Below are positions 9,255-17,130 of a stretch of DNA of 64,000 nucleotides, piece by piece. This stretch comes from Yoonia sediminilitoris (GTDB lineage: Bacteria; Pseudomonadota; Alphaproteobacteria; Rhodobacterales; Rhodobacteraceae). Within the stretch, counting starts at the first letter, position 1. Each line of letters begins with the position of its first letter. The notes beneath the pieces are model-generated. The model did no database searches and had not been told where the DNA came from. It saw only the letters and a list, made by a program, of their open reading frames with translations. Both the position numbers and the translations under genes were made by a program. The stretch covers positions 58,873 through 122,872 of the forward strand of contig NZ_QBUD01000014.1 of NCBI RefSeq assembly GCF_003058085.1, given 5' to 3'.

Positions 9255-9911
9255 CTATCCAAAGACCTTGCTGATCTCGCGCAGAATTTTTGTCCTGATG
9301 GCGCGGGGGTAATCGCGATGGGTGCGGGCCGTGATTACGAAACCGTTGCGGGTGATGACAGCGCCGCGATAGAAATTGGTGATCGCGAGCCCCATGGATT
9401 CAATGGCAATCCCGTTGATTGTGACGCCCGCGCGTTCCGCGGCATTGCGCGCGTCGCGGACCGCAGCACCGGCATTCGGGGTGCCGTCGCCGGACACATC
9501 AATGACCTTGCGCACACAATCGGGAACCTGATCGAACAAGCGCAGCGAAAACCGGATCGCTTCGGCGGGTGCGGTGTCTGACAAAACAAAGGCACGTTCC
9601 ATCAGGCGTGCCTGCTGTGCCACATATTCTGCATCAAGGCTGGTGCGCACCCGCGTCCATGGAATGGAAAGCTGCTGCCGGTCCACGCCTGACCATTGCA
9701 CCACGCTGAGCGCAACTTCGCCCTGCACCAACGCATCCACGATTTCAGGATCACGCAGCGCATCGGCCAGACCGTCAACCTGCAAGCGGTACTCGGCCAC
9801 ATCGACAGAGTTCGACACGTCGATTGTCAGCACAAGCGCTGTATCACAGGCTATGCTCCGCAACGGTAGCCAGCAGAGGCAAAGCACAAGGAGAACACGA
9901 AAGCATGTCAT
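9255..9911 (-). CDS. DUF1194 (von Willebrand factor A-like) secreted protein
   Basis: A 218-residue protein with an N-terminal signal peptide (MTCFRVLLVLCLCWLPLRS, cleavage probably before ACDTALVL). The mature part starts with LVLTIDVSNSVD, a MIDAS-like DxSxS metal site of vWA domains. KVIDVSGDGTPN near residue 140 is a second conserved acidic loop. DUF1194 proteins are common in Rhodobacterales; their role is unknown, with periplasmic protein-protein interaction the usual guess. It lies directly upstream of chrA. Confidence 0.87.
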   Translation of the reverse strand: MTCFRVLLVLCLCWLPLRSIACDTALVLTIDVSNSVDVAEYRLQVDGLADALRDPEIVDALVQGEVALSVVQWSGVDRQQLSIPWTRVRTSLDAEYVAQQARLMERAFVLSDTAPAEAIRFSLRLFDQVPDCVRKVIDVSGDGTPNAGAAVRDARNAAERAGVTINGIAIESMGLAITNFYRGAVITRNGFVITARTHRDYPRAIRTKILREISKVFG

Positions 9912-10068
9912 GCCGTTACACTGTGATGCGTCAGAGCGACAATCAAGCCCTGATGGTGGACCCGCTGGAGATGTCGGTCAGGAACTGCCGCCATTATTTC
10001 TGCTTGATTCTGTCGCTTTTTGGGCACATTCATTGTTCACCTCTTGCTTCATGACCCACACTCGTAGC

Positions 10069-10110
10069 GCGCGCCGACTTTACCACTCACTCACCCAACG
10101 GTCGGCGCGC
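10069..10110. repeat. 10-bp perfect inverted repeat downstream of ssrA
   Basis: GCGCGCCGAC at 10069-10078 and its exact complement GTCGGCGCGC at 10101-10110, with a 22-base loop. It sits between the end of the tmRNA gene and the DUF1194 gene. It could form a strong hairpin at the 3' end of the ssrA precursor, but no U run follows on either strand. Confidence 0.55.
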
Positions 10111-10149
10111 CGGCGTGGCGAGCACAATTTTGCCAGTGCATGGCTTTTT

Positions 10150-10480
10150 TCAGGCGGGAGGGAAAGTGCAGGTTTCTGTTGCCAGGTACCTGCGAACCCC
10201 GCCAGAGGCTGCAAAGCCTAAGGACTTAAGTTTTCGATTTTACGCACAGCTTACGCTGCGAGTGCCATCGGTGCTTTGTTGTCATTTGCAACTAGCTTTG
10301 ATGTACCGATAACGGTGGTAACTCACCGAAACAAAGCAAACCCCTTTAGACGTTCGTCGATCCTATTTCGTCCCCATGGCTGCCAAATGAGCAGTTATTG
10401 GTGGAGACGCCGGGTACCGCCCCCGGGTCCGATCCGCTTATTACGAGCGCGTTTATGTCCATAGTCCCGAAGGACACTCC
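10150..10480 (-). ncRNA. ssrA: tmRNA, circularly permuted two-piece form
   Basis: Minus-strand tmRNA in the alphaproteobacterial permuted order. The acceptor piece comes first and ends CGTCTCC-ACCA, with the CCA at 10399-10401; its T-stem CCGGG/CCCGG encloses GGCGGTA. A spacer of about 23 bases follows. The coding piece starts at 10375 with GGGGACGAAATAGGATCGAC, whose GGGGACG pairs with CGTCTCC (one G-U) to form the acceptor stem. The resume frame at about 10291-10256 encodes ANDNKAPMALAA followed by TAA, a normal alphaproteobacterial degradation tag ending in LAA-type residues. The outer ends (about 10480 and 10150) are estimates. tmRNA rescues stalled ribosomes with SmpB; SspB nearby acts in the same pathway. 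Confidence 0.9.
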
Positions 10481-10538
10481 TTAATTAGTATGCGGACTGC
10501 GCATAAACAAGCCCGGCATCGTCATTTCCGGATTAGAA

Positions 10539-10883
10539 TTAGACATTAAGCGACAGGGCAAGTAGTCCCACGGCGGCCTCGACCACGAAGAAAACCCATT
10601 TCTTTTTGGATTGCCCGTCCAGAATGAGCGATGTGAGCCGCCCCGTTGCGGCACCGGCCCAGCAGAACCCCAGCATTATGTAAGCTTCCGCAGAGCCCAG
10701 GATCAGCGCCCCAAGCCCCATGCCGACAAACAGACAGCCCGCAGATGCCCTGATTTCGGAGGGACCCATCTGCGACGGACCGGAGGTCAGGTCCAGTGTC
10801 TCCAGGGTGTAGCGCGGCGCCAGCCAGCCAAAACATCCAAGTCCAATGCTGGTCAGCGCAAAGATGATATTGATGATGTCCAT
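10539..10883 (-). CDS. DUF4345-like small membrane protein
   Basis: A 114-residue protein with about four predicted transmembrane helices: an N-terminal IINIIFALTSIGLGCFGWL, GCLFVGMGLGALIL, an AYIMLGFCWAGAA segment and a C-terminal VFFVVEAAVGLLALSL. The pattern, with EIRASAGCLFVGMG between helices one and two, resembles DUF4345 proteins. Function unknown. It lies downstream of the solute-binding protein gene, but a terminator separates them. Confidence 0.7.
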   Translation of the reverse strand: MDIINIIFALTSIGLGCFGWLAPRYTLETLDLTSGPSQMGPSEIRASAGCLFVGMGLGALILGSAEAYIMLGFCWAGAATGRLTSLILDGQSKKKWVFFVVEAAVGLLALSLNV

Positions 10884-10929
10884 GGTTTTTCCTTGGCGGG
10901 GGATGGGTTAAAACCCATCTTACGATAAC

Positions 10930-10959
10930 AAAAAGGGCAGCCTTTTCTGGCTGCCCTTT
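10930..10959 (-). terminator. Intrinsic terminator after the solute-binding protein gene
   Basis: On the minus strand an 8-bp stem GGGCAGCC/GGCTGCCC with a six-base loop is followed by TTTTTG. It lies 28 bases after the stop of the binding protein gene. Confidence 0.85.
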
Positions 10960-10983
10960 GACAATTAGCGCTTGTGGCGGGTT

Positions 10984-12027
10984 TTAGAAGCCTGCCTTGA
11001 TCAACTCAAACGTTTCGGCCTGACGTTCGCGGGCGTCGTTTGAGATTGGCAACTGCGCCAGCACCGGCACATCAATTGTCCCCAGACCGGAGGCTTCAAG
11101 GTCTTCTTCGGTGACTGTCGAGGTCAGCGCGACCTTGTTTGACGACCCAAAGCCTGCTTCGAGCAGGGGAATGACGGATGTGTCGGCAAGAATGGCGTTC
11201 ATATAGTCATAGGCCTTTTCTTCTGTGCCCTGACCGTCGGCCAGATTGACATAGCCGCACAGCCACAAGGATGATCCTTCGGTTGCCTCGCGTTGAAAGG
11301 CCACGGGGCGCCCTTCTTCTACCATGGTCGGGTATGTCTCATTCCAGGCCCAGCTGATCAGCACTTCGCCCGATGACAGCAATTGCGCCAGTTCTGCGGG
11401 GTCCGTCCAGTAGGTCCGCAGATTGGGATGCACTTCGCGCAGCCAGTTTGATGCGGCCTCGAACTGCGCGTCGGTTGCATTTTGCCAATTGTCGACCCCT
11501 GTTGCCAGATATGCCAGCGCATAGGCATCATCCACATTGTCAGGCAGCGTCAACCGCCCCGCATATGCGGGGTTTTTGAAGACCTCGAGGCTCGCCACAT
11601 CGTCGGCAGGGACCTCTTCGGGGTTGTAGGCGATGGCAGTCGACCCGAAGTCTGTTGGAATGAAATAGACAGCTTCGCCTGATGCCACGTCGGTGCCGGT
11701 CAGGTTACTGTCAAGATCGCCGTAGGCAGGGATTTTGTTTATATCCCAAGGTTCAATAATGCCGCTTTGTGTCCATTTGCTGACCGATCCGGCGCAGATA
11801 TGCGCCACGTCGGCCTGAAAACCCGAGCGGACTTTCTGAAATGCTTCGTCCTCATCGCCAAAAAAGCTGAAGGTCGGGCTGTCGCCGTGTTGTTCCACAT
11901 AGCCCAAATGGAAGTCCGGATTTTCAAACCCCGGATAATCAAGGATCAGTAAATCCGCGTCCTGTGCAAGACTTGCCGTTGTGAGTGCGCAAACGGCTGT
12001 CGCGCATAGAAAGAAATTCGTTTTCAT
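10984..12027 (-). CDS. PotD-type extracellular solute-binding protein (orphan)
   Basis: A 347-residue periplasmic binding protein with a signal peptide (MKTNFFLCATAVCALTTASLAQ). The body resembles the PotD/PotF (spermidine/putrescine) and related polyamine or betaine binding proteins: a short NADLLILDYPGF-like first strand, DVAHICAGSVSKW near residue 85 and YFIPTDFGSTAIAYN near 130. The start at 12027 has a gggagt ribosome-binding site. No permease or ATPase genes lie nearby, so it must use a transporter encoded elsewhere or act as a receptor. Its place directly downstream of the GntR regulator that faces the dmdA operon suggests a role with DMSP or related solutes; that is inference. Confidence 0.85.
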   Translation of the reverse strand: MKTNFFLCATAVCALTTASLAQDADLLILDYPGFENPDFHLGYVEQHGDSPTFSFFGDEDEAFQKVRSGFQADVAHICAGSVSKWTQSGIIEPWDINKIPAYGDLDSNLTGTDVASGEAVYFIPTDFGSTAIAYNPEEVPADDVASLEVFKNPAYAGRLTLPDNVDDAYALAYLATGVDNWQNATDAQFEAASNWLREVHPNLRTYWTDPAELAQLLSSGEVLISWAWNETYPTMVEEGRPVAFQREATEGSSLWLCGYVNLADGQGTEEKAYDYMNAILADTSVIPLLEAGFGSSNKVALTSTVTEEDLEASGLGTIDVPVLAQLPISNDARERQAETFELIKAGF

Positions 12028-12087
12028 TGTTGTTACTCCCGCTACAACTTGGGCAAAATTAGAGCGCCTCGTAGCGCGCTGCAAGCG

Positions 12088-12816
12088 TCAACTGGCCTGC
12101 CTGCGCGCAATCACCCTACGTGCCAATTGCTGGGTATATTCGGACAGAGCCGACAGATGCTGTTCTGTACTCTGGCTTTGGCCCGCTTCGATCGCATCAG
12201 CGATCTTTTGATGCAGCGTCACGATCATTTCACGCGACCGATCGGTAAAGGTAATCATGTTCATGAGCGGTTGCATCGCCTCTACGGCACCTGCCAGTTG
12301 ATAAGACAAGACAGGATTGCCTGCCGCATCTACCAGCGCCCGATGAAATGCCACGTCAGAGGCGCAGAAGTCTTCGTCGGTCAGCTCCGGTTGCTGCTGT
12401 CGCGCAATTTCGGCGCGCATGACCGCCAGATGAGCGTCTGTGCGCCGCAAGGCGGACAGGGGCGCGCAGGCCCGCTCAAGGGCAAAGCGCGCCTCGCAGG
12501 CGGTCGCAAAGCTGACGTCGTTCATCGACAAAAGCAGAGTCGATGTGGTGATCTGCTGCCTGTAGGCATCGCGAAAGGTCAACCTGTTCACAAAAGCGCC
12601 GCCAGTGGCCCCGCGCTGGGTCCGGATCAGGGATTGTGCCGCCAGCCGCTTCAGCGCTTCGCGGACCGTCGGGCGCGAGACATCAAACTGTTCGGCGAGT
12701 TCGGCCTCGGACGGGAGCCTTTCATCAACGGGCAGGGCACCTGAAATAATGGCATCGCGGATCGCCTTAGCGATTTGGGCCGACAGATCAGCAGGATTCG
12801 TTGGATCAATTTTCAT
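12088..12816 (-). CDS. GntR-family regulator, FCD (FadR) subfamily
   Basis: A 242-residue repressor-type protein. The N-terminal winged helix carries LPSEAELAEQFDVSRPTVREAL (about residues 34-55). The C-terminal FCD ligand domain has the metal-binding pattern with Asp/His in DVAFHRALVDAAGN (about 153-166) and a later His (about 215). It diverges from the DUF2182-DUF1326-DinB-dmdA-acuI operon and probably controls it, with an organic acid such as DMSP or a breakdown product as effector. A palindromic operator abuts its own start codon, implying autoregulation. No Shine-Dalgarno precedes its ATG, so it may be translated from a leaderless mRNA. Confidence 0.92.
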   Translation of the reverse strand: MKIDPTNPADLSAQIAKAIRDAIISGALPVDERLPSEAELAEQFDVSRPTVREALKRLAAQSLIRTQRGATGGAFVNRLTFRDAYRQQITTSTLLLSMNDVSFATACEARFALERACAPLSALRRTDAHLAVMRAEIARQQQPELTDEDFCASDVAFHRALVDAAGNPVLSYQLAGAVEAMQPLMNMITFTDRSREMIVTLHQKIADAIEAGQSQSTEQHLSALSEYTQQLARRVIARRQAS

Positions 12817-12840
12817 TTGTCAGACAATTAAACGTCTGAC
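12817..12840. promoter_or_regulatory. Putative GntR/FadR-type operator pair
   Basis: TTGTCAGACAA at 12817-12827 is a perfect 11-base palindrome matching the TNGTNNNACNA pattern of FadR-subfamily sites. GTCTGAC follows at 12834-12840; together with GTCAGAC at 12819-12825 it forms a larger inverted repeat with an 8-base gap. The site lies between the divergent GntR and DUF2182 genes, directly touching the GntR start codon. Confidence 0.75.
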
Positions 12841-12881
12841 ATATGATGAGGCAAGGGAAAGATTCGTTTGGGAGGACGGTC

Positions 12882-13631
12882 ATGACCTCTGCATTGCAGC
12901 GTTTTCCATTGCGGACAGTCCTTTGGCTTGCGTTTTTTGGCGTGATTGCAGCCGCTTGGACGGTGATGTTCATGATGGCCAAGATGTCCGGCGTGGATTT
13001 CATCGGGCAGCCTGTCTCGGGAAACATGATGCCGATGCAAAGTTTTGGCGCGCTGTTTCCAATGTGGGCCATTATGATGGCCGCGATGATGTTGCCCACA
13101 ATGGTGCCCACCCTGACAAACTATGAACGGTTGATGGTCAGCGCCGATGGCACTCGCGCGGGATGGGTTGGGGTGCTGGCTGGCTATTTTCTGGTCTGGG
13201 TCGCCTTTGCCGCCGGGATCAGCCTGATGCAGATTGGCCTTCTGCATCTGCACCTGATTGACGGGCTGGGGATCGCCACCTCCCGACATTTCGCGGCGAC
13301 CTTGTTAATCCTTGTTGGTACCTTCCAGTTCACCCGGGCAAAGGATGTCTGTCACGGGGTGTGCCATGCGCCTATGACCTATTTTCTTGGAGACTGGCGC
13401 ACGGGCTTTGTCGGTGGCCTGCGTATGGGCGTTGGTCTGGGTGCATTTTGTGTCGGCTGCTGCTGGGGGTTTATGGCGCTGGGTTTCGTGGGCGGCGTAA
13501 TGAGCCTGTTGTGGATGGGGCTCGCAACGCTTTTGATGATTTTTGAGAAACTGCCCGCTGTCGGGCATTACGCAATCAAGCCGACGGGAGGGCTGCTTAT
13601 TGCGGGTGGCCTGGCTGTTCTGGTTTTTTAG
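12882..13631 (+). CDS. DUF2182 integral membrane protein
   Basis: A 249-residue protein with about six transmembrane helices. It is rich in Met (MFMMAKMSG, MMAAMMLPTM) and has a Cys/His cluster AKDVCHGVCHAP (about residues 160-171) and FCVGCCWGF (about 199-207). These suggest binding of a soft metal or heme; the family is described as predicted metal-binding membrane proteins. The start at 12882 is chosen for its gggagg ribosome-binding site; ATGs at 12843 and 12846 lie beside the operator. It is first of a run with DUF1326, DinB, dmdA and acuI and diverges from the GntR gene. Confidence 0.85.
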   Translation: MTSALQRFPLRTVLWLAFFGVIAAAWTVMFMMAKMSGVDFIGQPVSGNMMPMQSFGALFPMWAIMMAAMMLPTMVPTLTNYERLMVSADGTRAGWVGVLAGYFLVWVAFAAGISLMQIGLLHLHLIDGLGIATSRHFAATLLILVGTFQFTRAKDVCHGVCHAPMTYFLGDWRTGFVGGLRMGVGLGAFCVGCCWGFMALGFVGGVMSLLWMGLATLLMIFEKLPAVGHYAIKPTGGLLIAGGLAVLVF

Positions 13632-13644
13632 GGAAGGCACTGAA

Positions 13645-14355
13645 ATGGCTGAAAAAAAACGCGCTCCGGCAGACAAGTTGTCGATTTCGCAACGGATTGA
13701 TCAGCGCATGGCAAGCAACCCGCTGCGGCGCAAGATGCAGCCGACCACATGGGCGATCAAGGGTGAACTTTTCCTGAATTGCTCCTGTACTGTGTTCTGC
13801 CCCTGTGTGGTCAGCCTTGGCGCGCATCCCCCGACAGAAGGGCACTGTCACGCATGGATGGCGGTTGCCATCGACGAAGGGCACTTTGAAGGCGAAGACC
13901 TGTCTGGTTTGAACGTGGGCCTGCTGGTGGATATTCCGGGCCGGATGGCAGAAGGCAACTGGCGCGTCGCGGCCTATGTTGACGAACGTTCCACCCAAAA
14001 GGCCTATAACGGGCTGCTGAAAATATTCAGCGGTGCTGCAGGTGGGACAACTGGGCTGTTCACTATGCTGGTGTCCGAGATCATTGGCGCGGAGCGCGAA
14101 AAGGTCGAGATTGTCCGCGAAGGCACCAAAAGGGGCATTTACATTGGCCGCAAGATTCAAGGCGAGATCGAGATGATGACGGGCAAAAGCCCCGATCACC
14201 CTGTGATGATCAGCAATTCGAAATACTGGATGGGCCCGGACATTATCGCCGCTCAAGGCGTGAAGTCCAAGGTCCGCGACTACGGCCGCGTCTGGGATTT
14301 CGGCGGTAAGTCGGCAGAGATTTGTCCGATTGACTGGAAAGGCCCCAAGCCGTGA
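13645..14355 (+). CDS. DUF1326 domain protein
   Basis: A 236-residue soluble protein. The family's Cys motif is visible as LNCSCTVFCPCV (about residues 43-54), followed by a HCHAWMAV segment. DUF1326 proteins often sit beside DUF2182 genes; their activity is unknown, but the Cys/His motifs suggest metal handling. It starts 13 bases after the DUF2182 gene, and its stop overlaps the GTG start of the DinB gene (GTGA). The arrangement implies a single transcript that leads into dmdA. Confidence 0.85.
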   Translation: MAEKKRAPADKLSISQRIDQRMASNPLRRKMQPTTWAIKGELFLNCSCTVFCPCVVSLGAHPPTEGHCHAWMAVAIDEGHFEGEDLSGLNVGLLVDIPGRMAEGNWRVAAYVDERSTQKAYNGLLKIFSGAAGGTTGLFTMLVSEIIGAEREKVEIVREGTKRGIYIGRKIQGEIEMMTGKSPDHPVMISNSKYWMGPDIIAAQGVKSKVRDYGRVWDFGGKSAEICPIDWKGPKP

Positions 14356-14858
14356 TCACGCCCGCATATTGCAAAACCATGGCGCGTTATAATGCGTGGC
14401 AAAACGATGGGTTGCGCAAGATGATTCCTGAAATGGATCATGCGGAGGTTTATCAGGATCGCGGGGCGTTTTTTGGATCAATCATGCGCACGCTGAACCA
14501 TCTCTTGTGGGGTGATATGCTGTGGATGAGCCGGTTTGACGGTGGCGCGGCACCTGATTTGTCGATCGAGGACAGTTTCGAGATGGCGCCGACCCCTGCG
14601 GTCTGGGCCGCAGACCGGTTTCAGATGGATGCCCGGATCACGCTGTGGGCCGAGAGTATCGCCGCAGTTGATCTGGTTGGCGATATTGCCTGGTACTCCG
14701 GCGCGATGAAGCGCGACATGGTGCGCCCCAAGGCGCTTTGCGTGATGCAGCTTTTCAACCACCAAACCCATCACCGCGGACAGGTTCACGCGATGCTGAC
14801 AGCAGCCGGCCAAAAGCCGAACGATACAGATATCCCCTTTATGCCGGAGTATGGCTAA
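14352..14858 (+). CDS. DinB-family metalloprotein
   Basis: A 168-residue four-helix-bundle protein of the DinB/YfiT superfamily. The expected three-His metal site is visible: one His in RTLNHLLWGD (about residue 48) and the HQTHHRGQVH cluster (about 136-145). Relatives include metal- and thiol-dependent S-transferases such as maleylpyruvate isomerase and bacillithiol transferases. It overlaps DUF1326 upstream (GTGA) and dmdA downstream (TAATG). Its coupling to dmdA raises the possibility of a thiol-conjugation or detoxification role in DMSP metabolism; this is inference. Confidence 0.88.
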   Translation: MITPAYCKTMARYNAWQNDGLRKMIPEMDHAEVYQDRGAFFGSIMRTLNHLLWGDMLWMSRFDGGAAPDLSIEDSFEMAPTPAVWAADRFQMDARITLWAESIAAVDLVGDIAWYSGAMKRDMVRPKALCVMQLFNHQTHHRGQVHAMLTAAGQKPNDTDIPFMPEYG

Positions 14859-15958
14859 TGGCGACCATTGCACCGTCCCGCCGGATCCGGCGGACCCCTT
14901 TTACACCCGGCGTCGAAGCAGCAGGGGTGAAAGGCTATACCGTTTATAACCACATGTTGCTGCCCACCGTCTTTGAAAGTATCGAGGCGGACTATCATCA
15001 CCTCAAATCAGCCGTGCAGGTCTGGGATGTGGCGGTTGAGCGGCAGATCGAACTGCGCGGTCCCGATGCGGCGCGGCTGATGCAGATGCTGACACCCCGT
15101 GACTTGCGCGGCATGATGCCGGGCCAATGTTACTACGTTCCCATCGTTGATGAGACGGGGGGGATGTTGAATGATCCGGTTGCATTGAAACTGGCCGAGG
15201 ACCGCTGGTGGATATCAATTGCCGACAGCGATTTGCTGTTCTGGGTCAAGGGGTTGGCCTACGGATATCGGCTTGATGTGCTGGTGGACGAACCCGATGT
15301 ATCCCCCTTGGCGGTACAAGGCCCGCAAGCGGAAGAGCTTGTGGCGCGCATTTTTGGAGATGCCGTCCGAGCGGTTAAGTTCTTTCGTTTCAGCTGGTTC
15401 GATTTTCAGGGCGTCAGCATGGCTGTGGCCCGATCCGGTTATTCGAAACAGGGCGGTTTCGAGATTTACGTGGATGGCACCGCAAACGGTATGCCGCTTT
15501 GGAATGCGTTGATGGAAGCCGGACGCGATCTGGATGTGCGCGCAGGGTGCCCAAATCTGATCGAGAGGATTGAAGGCGGCTTGTTGTCATATGGTAATGA
15601 CATGACCCGCGAGAATACGCCGCATGAATGTGGTCTGGGCCGGTTCTGTTCGACCCAGACTGCGATTGGTTGTGTCGGGCGCGATGCCTTGTTACGCGTG
15701 GCCAAAGAGGGACCGACCCAGCAAATCCGCCCGCTGTCCATTGCGGGCGATCTGCCCCCCTGTTCGGCGGCCTGGCCCTTGATGGCGGGAACGAAGCGCG
15801 TGGGGCAGATCACCTCTGCCGCCTATTCGCCGGACCAAAAGACCAACGTGGCCATCGGCATGGTCAGAATGACACATTGGGACGAAGGCACCCTTTTGCA
15901 GGTGCAGACTCCGGATGGGTTGCGCGATGTCACGGTACACGAGAATTTTTGGGCCTAG
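14858..15958 (+). CDS. dmdA: Dimethylsulfoniopropionate demethylase DmdA
   Basis: A 366-residue member of the GcvT family. DmdA moves a methyl group from DMSP to tetrahydrofolate, giving methylmercaptopropionate, the first step of the demethylation pathway. Segments typical of DmdA rather than glycine-cleavage T protein are the N-terminus SRRIRRTPFTPGVEAAGVKG, YNHMLLPT, SPLAVQGPQAEELVARIFG, ARSGYSKQGGFEIYVD and CPNLIERIEGGLLSYGND. Length fits DmdA. Its ATG overlaps the DinB stop. acuI follows 90 bases later on the same strand, an arrangement known from roseobacters and strong support for the call. Confidence 0.94.
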   Translation: MATIAPSRRIRRTPFTPGVEAAGVKGYTVYNHMLLPTVFESIEADYHHLKSAVQVWDVAVERQIELRGPDAARLMQMLTPRDLRGMMPGQCYYVPIVDETGGMLNDPVALKLAEDRWWISIADSDLLFWVKGLAYGYRLDVLVDEPDVSPLAVQGPQAEELVARIFGDAVRAVKFFRFSWFDFQGVSMAVARSGYSKQGGFEIYVDGTANGMPLWNALMEAGRDLDVRAGCPNLIERIEGGLLSYGNDMTRENTPHECGLGRFCSTQTAIGCVGRDALLRVAKEGPTQQIRPLSIAGDLPPCSAAWPLMAGTKRVGQITSAAYSPDQKTNVAIGMVRMTHWDEGTLLQVQTPDGLRDVTVHENFWA

Positions 15959-16048
15959 GTGCGTGTGGCATCTGTCGGAGCCTCCGGCGGAAGTTTGATT
16001 GGACGAAGAAAGATAAGGGGTCCTGCACCCCAAGGGAAAGGAATTGTG

Positions 16049-17032
16049 ATGTTCAAGGCATTGGTTGTCGAAAAGAATGAAGAGGGCAAAACGCATGCCG
16101 CTGTGCAGGAGCTGTCGGAGGCGCAGTTGCCAGCGGGTGACGTGACGGTTGATGTGGCCTACTCGACAGTGAACTACAAAGACGGGCTTTGCATCGGACC
16201 GGGTGGCGGATTGGTACGCAATTATCCGCATGTGCCTGGTATTGATTTTGCCGGTACCGTAGCTGCATCGGATGATGATCGTTATAAACCGGGTGACAAG
16301 GTTGTTCTGACAGGTTGGCGCGTGGGCGAAGCCCATTGGGGCGGTTATTCCCAGAAAGCGCGGGTGCAGGCTGATTGGCTGGTCCCGCTGCCAACCGCTT
16401 TGACACCGCGGCAGGCCATGGCCGTCGGTACCGCCGGTATTACAGCGATGCTGGCAGTGATGGCGCTTGAAAAGGCCGGTATCAAGGACGGCCCTGTGCT
16501 GGTGACGGGTGCCGCTGGCGGTGTCGGGTCGGTCGCGACTGCCATTCTTGCCAATCTGGGCTATCAAGTTGCTGCCGTCACCGGACGCCCGGAAACGGAA
16601 GACTATCTGAAAATCCTTGGCGCAACGCAGATTGTTGCCCGCGAAGAATTGAACGAGACTGTCAAGCGCCCGCTTGAGGGTGAAACATGGGGCGGCTGCG
16701 TCGATGCCGTTGGCGGGCCGATGCTGGCCCGCGTACTGGGGCAAATGCAGTATGGTGCATCGGTCGCTGCTGTTGGTTTGGCAGGCGGTGCAAATCTGCC
16801 TGCGACGGTCATTCCGTTCCTGCTGCGGGGGGTGAACCTGCTGGGGATCGACAGCGTGATGCAGCCTTTTGAAAATCGTCAGGCGGCATGGGCCCGTATC
16901 GCCACCGACCTGCCGATGGACAAGCTGGAGGCGATGATTGTGCCCGCCACATTGGCGGACTTGCCTGATTTGGGCCGTGACATTCTGAAGGGGCAGGTCA
17001 AAGGGCGTGTGGTCGTCGATGTCAACGCCTGA
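16049..17032 (+). CDS. acuI: Acryloyl-CoA reductase AcuI
   Basis: A 327-residue zinc-free medium-chain reductase of the YhdH/AcuI group. It reduces acryloyl-CoA to propionyl-CoA with NADPH, removing a toxic electrophile formed from DMSP. Visible are STVNYKDGLCI (about residues 40-50), PGIDFAGTV, the Rossmann loop VTGAAGGVGSVA (about 152-163) and VDAVGGPML (about 220-228). Length (about 325-330) matches the family. The ATG at 16049 has a strong aagggaaaggaa ribosome-binding site. It is downstream of dmdA in the same direction and followed by a hairpin. Confidence 0.94.
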   Translation: MFKALVVEKNEEGKTHAAVQELSEAQLPAGDVTVDVAYSTVNYKDGLCIGPGGGLVRNYPHVPGIDFAGTVAASDDDRYKPGDKVVLTGWRVGEAHWGGYSQKARVQADWLVPLPTALTPRQAMAVGTAGITAMLAVMALEKAGIKDGPVLVTGAAGGVGSVATAILANLGYQVAAVTGRPETEDYLKILGATQIVAREELNETVKRPLEGETWGGCVDAVGGPMLARVLGQMQYGASVAAVGLAGGANLPATVIPFLLRGVNLLGIDSVMQPFENRQAAWARIATDLPMDKLEAMIVPATLADLPDLGRDILKGQVKGRVVVDVNA

Positions 17033-17043
17033 GTATTGCGGTT

Positions 17044-17070
17044 GGGGCACCCCGACTCGTCGGGTGCCCC
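17044..17070 (+). terminator. Hairpin between acuI and the BCCT gene
   Basis: A 9-bp stem GGGGCACCC/GGGTGCCCC, 12 bases after the acuI stop. The following sequence is T-rich (gatttgtgatttgtcgattttttg), although the T run is not immediate. It probably ends or attenuates the dmdA-acuI transcript. Confidence 0.65.
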
Positions 17071-17130
17071 GATTTGTGATTTGTCGATTTTTTGTTTATG
17101 CTAAAAAAACTTAACAGGGGAACAAAGAAA

